Shown here in pieces: positions 6,958 through 13,270 of a stretch of DNA of 13,270 nucleotides. This stretch comes from Akkermansia muciniphila (GTDB taxonomy: Bacteria; Verrucomicrobiota; Verrucomicrobiia; Limisphaerales; SXTU01). A program made the position numbers and the translations under genes. How positions within the stretch are numbered: position 1 is the first letter of the stretch; the number at the start of each line of letters is the position of its first letter. The stretch lies in NCBI GenBank assembly GCA_945872195.1, contig CAMBZO010000030.1, positions 1-13,270 on the forward strand. Direction: 5' to 3'. The notes beneath the pieces are model-generated. The model was not told where the DNA came from and searched no databases. It saw nothing but the letters and a program-made list of their open reading frames with translations.

Positions 6958-8607
6958 ATGGCCGTGTCGCTAGAAACACCGAATATGGCAGCTAACATCC
7001 GCAAGGCAGCCTCCGAGGACGCGGCCGCTTGGATTGAGCTCGTGAAGGCGACGCTTGGCGAGGACCACCCTAACAAACAGGTTTATGATCCCGCCTGGGT
7101 CGCCACGGAATTAGCCTCTGGGCTGCCCGGCAATGAGACTTGGGTGGCCGAGGCCGATGGCAAGATGCTCGCCAGCGTCGCTGTCCTTGGTGCCGTGGCA
7201 GCCAACGAAAACCCCGTCTGCAACCTTGGCCGCAATCTTTTTCACCCCGCCAGCTACGCCGACGGCTCAGCCGACGTGCTCCTCCAGAAACTCACCGAGT
7301 TAGCCATCCTGCGTCGGCAGATGTGCGTCACCCGCGTGCTGGCGTCTGACAGTCCGCAGCAGGTGCTCATCGAAAAGACTGGCTTCGTGTGCGTTGGTTT
7401 CCAGCCACTCAAGCACATCACCAAGGCGCGCGAGGAAGTGCTCTTCTACGTGAAGAATTCGCGCTCCATGGCGGCCAGCCGCCTGCCTCTTTCGGAGTCA
7501 CTGCCCCAAATCGGCGAGCTGGCGATTGCGGCGTTGAACCACCTCGCCATCCCTGGCGCACCGGCCATCCGCGATGGCGGCACGGGCTACCCCTTGCAGA
7601 CGGATGTAGTGGTCGCTGCGGCGAACGAGGATGATTACAAAGCCGCCCGCGGGGCCGTAGCCTCGCAAAACCCGCCGACGGAAATCTCCAGCAACTTCAA
7701 CTGGGGCAGTGGATTCATGCGCGTCAAATCAGCGTTGACGCTGCGCGCGACGCTCTGCCACCGCGAGGACAAGGTCGTTGCCGGGATGCGCTACCTCTAC
7801 GACGAGCAGGACCGCTGTGTGCGCATCATGGATGCCTTCTGCACCGACAACCTCTCGCTGGGAGCGGTGCTCAAGCACGTGGCGAAGGCCGCGCAATCGG
7901 AGTTGGGCGCCGCCTATGTGGAGATGGACGTGCTCACCAGCGCGGTGAAGCTGCTCATCAGCGCGGAGCAGCTCGGTTTCGTCCCTGTCGCTTACTTGCC
8001 CGGGTTCCATAAAGTCCACGATGGCACGATGGACCTCGTCAAGATGGTGAAGCTCAACCAGACCTACAGCATCGAGCATGAAGGGCTCACCACCCACGCG
8101 CTGGTCATCGTCAATGTCATCAAGCGCTGCCTTCAGGACCAGAGCATCGGCGTCGCCTTCATCAACCTCCTGCGCGACCTCGAAATCTTCAAGGGTCTCG
8201 GTGACGGCGAGTTGCGCAAGGTCGCCCGGCTCTTCAGCCAAAAGCTTTTCCGCCCCGGAGACAAAGTTTTCGGCAAGGACGACCCCGGCAATGAAGCCTT
8301 CATTGTCATGCGCGGGCAGATCGAAATCGTGTTGGATGAGAACTCGGCCCCCATCGCCACACTTGGCCAGGGGCAGGTCTTTGGCGAGTTGTCGTTCCTC
8401 GACGGCGGGAAGCGCGGTGCCCTCGCCATCGCGAAGCAGGCCAGCATTCTTCTCGTGATGCAGCGCCCGCAGTTCTTCGAGCTTACCCAGCGCGAACCCA
8501 ATCTAGGCCTCGCCATCATGCGCAACATTGCCCTCGAACTCACCGTCCGCCTCCGCCGCACCACCGCTGCCCTGTCCTCAACAAAGCCCACGGCCAGCGT
8601 GTCCTAG
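6958..8607 (+). CDS. GNAT-like acetyltransferase fused to a cyclic-nucleotide-binding domain
   Basis: A 549-residue protein from ATG 6958; ATG 6985 (Met10, before AANIRKA) is an equally good start, and neither has a clear ribosome site. Residues about 12-165 look like a GNAT acetyltransferase fold: IRKAASEDAAAWIEL, ETWVAEADGKMLASVAV, then IEKTGFVCVGFQP. Residues about 245-365 look like a second, divergent GNAT unit ending EQLGFVPVAYLPGFH. Neither half shows the textbook R/Q-x-x-G-x-G acetyl-CoA loop, so activity is uncertain. Residues about 405-530 are a CRP-type cyclic-nucleotide-binding domain: FRPGDKVFGKDD, then the phosphate-binding cassette FGELSFLD with Arg486 and Ala488 retained, so cNMP binding is plausible. 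There is no DNA-binding HTH after it. A cNMP-regulated protein acetyltransferase, in the manner of mycobacterial Pat but in opposite domain order, is the leading inference. It begins 25 bases after tRNA-Leu. Confidence 0.75.
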   Translation: MAVSLETPNMAANIRKAASEDAAAWIELVKATLGEDHPNKQVYDPAWVATELASGLPGNETWVAEADGKMLASVAVLGAVAANENPVCNLGRNLFHPASYADGSADVLLQKLTELAILRRQMCVTRVLASDSPQQVLIEKTGFVCVGFQPLKHITKAREEVLFYVKNSRSMAASRLPLSESLPQIGELAIAALNHLAIPGAPAIRDGGTGYPLQTDVVVAAANEDDYKAARGAVASQNPPTEISSNFNWGSGFMRVKSALTLRATLCHREDKVVAGMRYLYDEQDRCVRIMDAFCTDNLSLGAVLKHVAKAAQSELGAAYVEMDVLTSAVKLLISAEQLGFVPVAYLPGFHKVHDGTMDLVKMVKLNQTYSIEHEGLTTHALVIVNVIKRCLQDQSIGVAFINLLRDLEIFKGLGDGELRKVARLFSQKLFRPGDKVFGKDDPGNEAFIVMRGQIEIVLDENSAPIATLGQGQVFGELSFLDGGKRGALAIAKQASILLVMQRPQFFELTQREPNLGLAIMRNIALELTVRLRRTTAALSSTKPTASVS

Positions 8608-8710
8608 ATGCGCAGCGACATCACCGAAGGCTCAAACCCGTAGCACTCCACTTGTCTCGCACGAAGCGAGGACGACGCGGTGTAGACCTGCAGGAATTTC
8701 GTCTCCCCCG
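8604..8710 (-). pseudogene. Possible 3' relic of a lost convergent gene
   Basis: Read on the minus strand, this stretch gives a natural-looking C-terminus, LQVYTASSSLRARQVECYG then FEPSVMSLRI, and stops with TAG at 8606-8604. That stop overlaps the plus-strand TAG of the GNAT gene (8605-8607) in a CTAG. The frame stays open upstream to about 9353, but that part is antisense to the DUF885 gene and looks like a shadow. I do not recognise the family. A hairpin (8654-8660 with 8666-8673, one bulged base, loop ACGAA) lies inside and could instead be the GNAT gene's terminator. Confidence 0.25.
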
Positions 8711-8803
8711 ACCGGCCCAAGTTCCCCGTTGCAAAAAATCCTGGCAGCCCAAGCCGAGCACGCCGCTTCCCTCGCCCGCTGGTTCCTGCTACCAACCCGC
8801 GCC

Positions 8804-10387
8804 ATGAACGCCACGCAACGCAATTTCGAAACGCTGCTCGACCGCCACTTTGAAGCCGCCCTCGCCGACAATCCCGTGTGGGCCAATCACACCGGCCTGC
8901 GTGGGGGGGAAGGCAAGCTGGGCCGCGCGACGCTGCCGCACTTGCAACGCCAGGAGAAACATCGTCGCCGGACGCTCGCAGCGCTGGACGCACTAAACCC
9001 GCGCGAGCTTTCGAACGAGCAGCACCTCGACCGCCTCGCGTTGCGCGCGATGCTGAACAAGGAGTGCGAGGAGTTCGCGCGCGGTCGGCACGAGCTGGAG
9101 CCGAGTGGGTTGGATACGGTGCTGAATCTCCTGCAACACGAACTGCTCCGTGGCGATGACGAGCCGGCGCGGGCGCGCAAGAACATCCTCGGTGTGCTGC
9201 GGGCCACGCCGCGCTTCCTCGCGGAGGACGCCGAAGTGGTGACGCGACCCGAGCGCGTCTGGCGCAAAGTGATGCAGCAAACCTTCGCAGGAGCGGGTTC
9301 GCTCTTCGACGCGGTGGATACGTTTCTTGGGAAGCCTGCCACCGCGGCCGCACGCAAGGCCGCGCAGGCTTACCACGACACTGTCATGACCCGACCGCTC
9401 GCGCCGGAAGGTTCCTTCGCCATCGGCGCGGACGCGATGCAGCGCCGCGTGCGAGAGCAGATCGGTTTGGACTACACGTTGGCGGAAATTGAAACGCTCG
9501 CGCTGGCCGAGGCCCAGCGCGTCGGTGCGTTGCTGGACGCCGCGTGCAAGCAGTTCGGCAAGGGGCGTTCAGTGGAGGAAATCATTTCCGCCGCGCGCGC
9601 TGAGTGGAATCCCGGCGCGGACCTGCCCGCCGTGTATCGCGCGGAGACCAAGCGCGTGGCGGATGGCTTCCGCGCGGCGAAGGCGGTGACCTTTCCGAAG
9701 GGCGACGAATTACAGGTGCGCCTCGTGCCGGAGTTCATGCGGCATCTCTATCCGACTGCCGCCTACTCCTCGCCCGGCGCTTTTGAGAAGCGGCAGCGGG
9801 GCATTTTTTGGGTCAACGACTTGAGCCTCACGAAGACAACCGAGGCGGAGAAGCTCGCCGAGCGCCAGCAGCACTTCGGTCTGAGTCTCACGGCGGCGCA
9901 CGAGGCGTATCCGGGGCATCATCTGCAGTTCGTCACTGCGAACCAGCACCCGCGCAAGTGGCGTCGCCTCTTCGCCCATGCGGTTTTCTACGAGGGCTGG
10001 ACGCTCTGGTGCGAGCAGATGATGGTGGACCTCAAGATTGACCGCACCCCGTGGCTGCGCATCCAACAACTGCACGACGCTCTCTGGCGCGTGAACCGCA
10101 TCCTCGTGGACCTGCGCCTCCAGACGGGCCGCTACAGCTACGAGCAGGCAGCGGCGCACTTGCGGAAACATCTCGGCTTCACCAAGGCGCGGAGCGAGGC
10201 GGAGATCAACTGGTATTCCGCGTCACCCACCGTGCCCATGAGCTACTGGCTTGGACGACTGGAGAACGAGCGCCTTCGCCAACGTCTCGTGGAAGGTCGC
10301 GGCTGGAGCTTGCAGCAGTTCAATGACTGGCTCCTGAGCTTCGGCACCATTCCGCAGGCGTGGATTGAGAAATACGGATTGGAGTGA
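8804..10387 (+). CDS. DUF885 family putative metallopeptidase
   Basis: A 527-residue protein of the DUF885 family, which resembles zinc carboxypeptidase/gluzincin-like enzymes. HEAYPGHH (366-373) is the family's metal-binding H-E-x-x-x-G-H-H signature. FYEGWTLWCEQ (395-405), about 30 residues later, supplies the conserved E-G-W and a further Glu that normally complete the site. The C-terminal region with NRILVDLRLQTG and SPTVPMSYWLGR is also typical. The start at ATG 8804 is chosen because the frame upstream to 8528 has no family resemblance and is low-complexity; MNATQRNFETLLDRHFEA is a standard family N-terminus. No signal peptide is visible, so it is probably cytoplasmic, unlike many exported members. 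It lies alone in a 196-bp/147-bp setting between the GNAT gene and sdhC. Peptidase activity is inferred from motifs; substrate unknown. Confidence 0.88.
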   Translation: MNATQRNFETLLDRHFEAALADNPVWANHTGLRGGEGKLGRATLPHLQRQEKHRRRTLAALDALNPRELSNEQHLDRLALRAMLNKECEEFARGRHELEPSGLDTVLNLLQHELLRGDDEPARARKNILGVLRATPRFLAEDAEVVTRPERVWRKVMQQTFAGAGSLFDAVDTFLGKPATAAARKAAQAYHDTVMTRPLAPEGSFAIGADAMQRRVREQIGLDYTLAEIETLALAEAQRVGALLDAACKQFGKGRSVEEIISAARAEWNPGADLPAVYRAETKRVADGFRAAKAVTFPKGDELQVRLVPEFMRHLYPTAAYSSPGAFEKRQRGIFWVNDLSLTKTTEAEKLAERQQHFGLSLTAAHEAYPGHHLQFVTANQHPRKWRRLFAHAVFYEGWTLWCEQMMVDLKIDRTPWLRIQQLHDALWRVNRILVDLRLQTGRYSYEQAAAHLRKHLGFTKARSEAEINWYSASPTVPMSYWLGRLENERLRQRLVEGRGWSLQQFNDWLLSFGTIPQAWIEKYGLE

Positions 10388-10461
10388 GCTGAGATGGCTC
10401 GCCCGGCACGCTGGCGATACTCATGCAGGCGGGAAGAGTCGCTTATACTTTTCCCGGCGCG

Positions 10462-10490
10462 TTGACGGTGGCTCGGCGCGGCCCTTTAAT
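10462..10490 (+). promoter_or_regulatory. Sigma70-type promoter of the sdh operon
   Basis: TTGACG (10462-10467) and TTTAAT (10485-10490) each match five of six consensus bases and are separated by exactly 17 bp. Transcription would begin near 10497, leaving a leader of about 38 bases before the ATG of sdhC at 10535. It is the best promoter in the window. Confidence 0.6.
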
Positions 10491-10534
10491 TCGGTGTCGT
10501 CGGGAAAGCGACTGTGTCTCAGCCGCCCTCTGCA

Positions 10535-11320
10535 ATGAACATCATCGAGCGCACTTGGAACTCCTCCCTCGGGAAGAAATACGTCATGGCCATCACGGGG
10601 GCGGGGCTGTTCGTCTTTCTCATCGGGCACCTTGTCGGCAACCTGCAAGTCTTCGGCCCGCCAGAGCTGATTAACGGCTACGCGCACTTCCTCAAGTCCA
10701 AGCCCGCCCTCATTTGGGGCGCGCGCCTCGGGCTGCTCGCCTGCGTGGGCCTGCACATCCTCGCGGCGGTGACCCTGCACAAGCTGAACGAGGCCGCGCG
10801 GCCCGTCGGCTACGCGGGCAAGGGCGCTTACGGCGCGAGCAAGGCGTCGCAGTATATGCTGCCCACCGGCCTCATCATCGCGGCGTTCATTATCTATCAC
10901 CTTGCGCACTTCACGGTGCTGCTGCCCTTCGTCAACGGCGTCGGCGACTTCGCCAAGCTGACGACCACGCTCCACGGCGAGACCGTGCCGGACGTTTACG
11001 CGATGATGGTGCTGGGCTTCCAAGTGTGGTGGGTCGTGGCGTTTTACCTCGTCGCGCAGGCGCTGCTCTTCGTGCATCTGAGCCATGGGCTGACGGCGAT
11101 GTTCCAATCGCTCGGCTTCCGGGACCACGTCTGGTGGCCGCGCATCCAGCTCTTCGCCAAGGGCGCGAGCGTCGCGCTGCTCATCGGCTACAGCATCATC
11201 CCGGTGGCAATTTTTCTGCGCCTCGTCGGCAACGAATACGTGGATCAAGGGCGGTTCAAGCAGAAAGCCCAAGCCGCACCGTCGGCCCTCATCGCGGTGC
11301 AAGGAAAGGAGGCCAAGTAA
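10535..11320 (+). CDS. sdhC: Succinate dehydrogenase cytochrome b subunit
   Basis: A 261-residue integral membrane protein of the type-B (Bacillus/Bacteroidetes-like) succinate:quinone oxidoreductases, where one five-helix subunit binds two hemes b and anchors the enzyme. SSLGKKYVMAITGAGLFVF (10-28) is the family N-terminus. Transmembrane helices lie near 16-36, 62-82, 110-131, 158-184 and 207-229. His32 (GHLVGN), His74 (GLHIL), His122/125 (YHLAH) and His181/184 (HLSHG) are the candidate heme ligands and match the expected helices. It passes electrons from succinate to the quinone pool. ATG 10535 is preferred because it places the first motif at the usual distance; an in-frame GTG at 10514 would add seven residues and has a GGGAAAG nearby. 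It overlaps nothing and is separated from sdhA by one base, hence co-transcribed. Confidence 0.92.
   Translation: MNIIERTWNSSLGKKYVMAITGAGLFVFLIGHLVGNLQVFGPPELINGYAHFLKSKPALIWGARLGLLACVGLHILAAVTLHKLNEAARPVGYAGKGAYGASKASQYMLPTGLIIAAFIIYHLAHFTVLLPFVNGVGDFAKLTTTLHGETVPDVYAMMVLGFQVWWVVAFYLVAQALLFVHLSHGLTAMFQSLGFRDHVWWPRIQLFAKGASVALLIGYSIIPVAIFLRLVGNEYVDQGRFKQKAQAAPSALIAVQGKEAK
11307..11312 (+). promoter_or_regulatory. Canonical Shine-Dalgarno sequence of sdhA
   Basis: AGGAGG lies nine bases before the sdhA ATG (11322), inside the last codons of sdhC. It is the only full-consensus ribosome site I found in the window. With the one-base intergenic gap it supports translational coupling of sdhC and sdhA and fixes the sdhA start. 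Confidence 0.75.
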
Positions 11321-11321
11321 C

Positions 11322-13270
11322 ATGGCTACGCTGAATTCCAACATCCCGTCCGGCCCCCTGGGAGAGAAGTGGGAACACCACAAGTTCTACACCAAGCTCA
11401 TCAACCCGGCGAACAAGCGGAAATACAAAATCATCGTCGTCGGCGCCGGGCTGGCCGGTGCGTCTGCGTCTGCCACGCTCGCGGAGCTGGGCTACGAGGT
11501 TCACAACTTCGTCTTCCACGATTCACCCCGGCGCGCGCACTCGGTCGCGGCTCAGGGCGGCATCAACGCGGCGAAGAATTACCAGAACGATGGCGACTCG
11601 GTGCATCGCCTCTTCTACGACACCATCAAGGGCGGCGACTTCCGCGCCCGCGAGTCGAACGTGCATCGCCTTGCCGAAGTGTCGGTGAACATCATTGACC
11701 AGTGCGCGGCTCAGGGCGTGCCCTTCGCTCGCGAATACGGCGGCTTGCTCGACAACCGATCCTTCGGCGGCGCGCAGGTTTCGCGCACGTTCTACGCGCG
11801 CGGCCAGACGGGGCAGCAGTTGCTCCTGGGCGCTTACTCGGCGTTGAACCGCAACATCGCCAACGGCGGCGTGAAGTCCTACACGCACGCCGAGATGCTC
11901 GACCTCGTGGTCGTGGACGGCCATGCGAAGGGCATCATCGTCCGCAACCTTCAGACCGGCGAAATCACCCGGCACAACGCTGATGCTGTGGTGCTGGCGA
12001 CGGGTGGCTACGGCAACGTTTACAACCTCTCGACCTACGCGCGCGGCGCGAACGTCACGGCCAGTTGGCGCGCCTACAAGCGCGGCGCGTGCTTCGCCAA
12101 TCCGTGCTACACGCAGATTCATCCGACGTGCATCCCGGTCAGCGGCGACTATCAGTCGAAGCTCACGCTGATGTCCGAGTCGCTCCGCAACGACGGCCGC
12201 GTCTGGGTGCCGAAGCGCAAGGAAGACTGCGGCAAGAAGCCGGCGGACATCGCCGAGGGCGATCGCGATTACTACCTGGAGCGGATGTATTCCGCGTTCG
12301 GAAACCTCGCGCCGCGCGACATCGCCAGCCGCGCCGCGAAGACGGTTTGCGACGAGGGGCGGGGCGTCGGCGAGACCGGGCTGGGTGTTTACCTAGACTT
12401 CTCCGCCGCCATTCAACGCCTCGGCGAGAGCAAGGTGCGCGAGCGTTACGGCAACCTGTTCGCGATGTATCAGGAAATCACGAACGAGAACGCCTACCAG
12501 ACGCCGATGCGGATTTACCCGGCGGTCCATTACACGATGGGCGGCCTGTGGGTGGACTACAACCTCATGAGCAACGTCCCTGGCCTGTTCGTGCTGGGCG
12601 AGGCGAACTTCTCTGACCACGGCGCGAACCGTCTCGGCGCGAGCGCGCTGATGCAGGGCTTGAGCGACGGCTACTTCGTCCTGCCCGCGACGATTTCCGG
12701 CTACCTCTCTGGCCAGAATCCCGGCAAGCGCCCGACGACGGACAACGGGTCGTTCAAGCAGGCCGAGGAGAATGTGCAGACGCTCACGAAGCAGTTGCTC
12801 GGCAACAAAGGCAAGCGCACGCCCGACAGCTTCCACAAGGAACTCGGCAAGCTGATGTGGGAGCACTGCGGCATGGCCCGCAACGAGGCAAGTCTGCAAA
12901 AAGGCATCAAAGCCATCGGCGCGCTGCGCGAGGAGTATTGGAAGAACGTCAGCGTGCTGGGCGAGTCGAACGATTGGAACCAGTCGCTTGAGCGTGCTGG
13001 ACGCATCGCCGACTTCATCGAGCTGGGCGAACTCATGTGCCGCGACGCGTTGATGCGCGAGGAGAGCTGCGGCGGCCATTTCCGCGAGGAATATCAATAC
13101 ACGCCGGACGACCCCGAGACGAAGCAGGGCCTCGTGAACCCCGGCGACGTGAAGCGCCGCGACGACCAGTTCGCCTTCGTGGCTGGCTGGGAATACGCGG
13201 GGGCGGCGGACAAGACACCGATTCTCAACAAGGAACCGCTCGTGTATGAGGAAGTGAAGATGAGCACGCG
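11322..13270 (+). CDS. sdhA: Succinate dehydrogenase flavoprotein subunit (3' truncated by window)
   Basis: The frame is open from ATG 11322 to the right edge (649 codons, no stop). GAGLAG (41-46) is the FAD dinucleotide fold, and AHSVAAQGGINAA (72-84) includes His73, the expected site of covalent FAD attachment. QIHPTCI (265-271), PRDIASR (331-337), HYTMGG (403-408) and HGANRLGASAL (433-443) provide the substrate-binding His and the catalytic Arg residues (Arg332/Arg337 region and Arg437). The protein oxidises succinate to fumarate at the cytoplasmic face of complex II; in type-B enzymes it may also work as fumarate reductase. The last visible residues, EPLVYEEVKMSTR, resemble the usual family end, so only a few codons are probably missing. 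The iron-sulfur subunit gene sdhB is expected next, outside the window. Confidence 0.95.
   Translation, partial: MATLNSNIPSGPLGEKWEHHKFYTKLINPANKRKYKIIVVGAGLAGASASATLAELGYEVHNFVFHDSPRRAHSVAAQGGINAAKNYQNDGDSVHRLFYDTIKGGDFRARESNVHRLAEVSVNIIDQCAAQGVPFAREYGGLLDNRSFGGAQVSRTFYARGQTGQQLLLGAYSALNRNIANGGVKSYTHAEMLDLVVVDGHAKGIIVRNLQTGEITRHNADAVVLATGGYGNVYNLSTYARGANVTASWRAYKRGACFANPCYTQIHPTCIPVSGDYQSKLTLMSESLRNDGRVWVPKRKEDCGKKPADIAEGDRDYYLERMYSAFGNLAPRDIASRAAKTVCDEGRGVGETGLGVYLDFSAAIQRLGESKVRERYGNLFAMYQEITNENAYQTPMRIYPAVHYTMGGLWVDYNLMSNVPGLFVLGEANFSDHGANRLGASALMQGLSDGYFVLPATISGYLSGQNPGKRPTTDNGSFKQAEENVQTLTKQLLGNKGKRTPDSFHKELGKLMWEHCGMARNEASLQKGIKAIGALREEYWKNVSVLGESNDWNQSLERAGRIADFIELGELMCRDALMREESCGGHFREEYQYTPDDPETKQGLVNPGDVKRRDDQFAFVAGWEYAGAADKTPILNKEPLVYEEVKMST

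Noticed and set aside
8528..8803. N-terminal extension of the DUF885 protein by 92 residues
   Set aside because: It overlaps the end of the GNAT gene, is low-complexity Pro/Ser/Ala and lacks family similarity; the family N-terminus begins at ATG 8804.
8887..9376. Minus-strand open frames opposite the DUF885 gene
   Set aside because: They are Arg/Ser-rich translations with no motifs, lying opposite a well-supported peptidase-like gene.

Overview
The window is GC-rich chromosomal DNA that most resembles a Verrucomicrobia/PVC-group bacterium. The signs are a prepilin-like protein with an H-x9-DG signature beside a pilin-like lipoprotein, a large N-terminally anchored glycosidase-like propeller protein, a DUF116-prenyl synthase fusion, a type-B succinate dehydrogenase pair, and almost no Shine-Dalgarno sequences except one. 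The phylum assignment is inferred from gene content, not from a marker gene.

Layout. Positions 1-2433 (+) encode an 810-residue membrane-anchored beta-propeller protein, interrupted by a helical segment of about 130 residues. Positions 2540-3331 (-) encode a ROK-family polyphosphate glucokinase. A 177-bp divergent gap leads to 3509-5311 (+), a two-domain protein joining DUF116 to an isoprenyl diphosphate synthase. It converges on a two-gene unit on the minus strand: a prepilin-like protein (5676-6494) and a small lipoprotein (5320-5670). A hairpin at 5307-5324 carries both converging stop codons.

Positions 6495-6847 hold no intact gene but contain a probable decayed fragment. They are followed by tRNA-Leu(CAG) at 6848-6932. 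Only 25 bp later a GNAT/cyclic-nucleotide-binding fusion begins (6958-8607, +), then a DUF885 metallopeptidase-like protein (8804-10387, +). The gap between these two reads on the minus strand like the 3' end of a lost gene. The window closes with sdhC (10535-11320) and sdhA (11322 to the right edge, truncated), behind a good sigma70-type promoter. The iron-sulfur subunit gene would be expected just beyond the edge.

The genes are mostly separate housekeeping or accessory units (respiration, isoprenoid synthesis, sugar phosphorylation, pseudopilin export, peptidase), not one pathway. The most unusual points are the helical insertion in the first gene, the DUF116-prenyl synthase fusion with an altered post-DDxxD arginine pair, and the cNMP-gated acetyltransferase-like protein tucked behind a tRNA. 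I saw no CRISPR array, transposase, phage gene or recognisable defence system.
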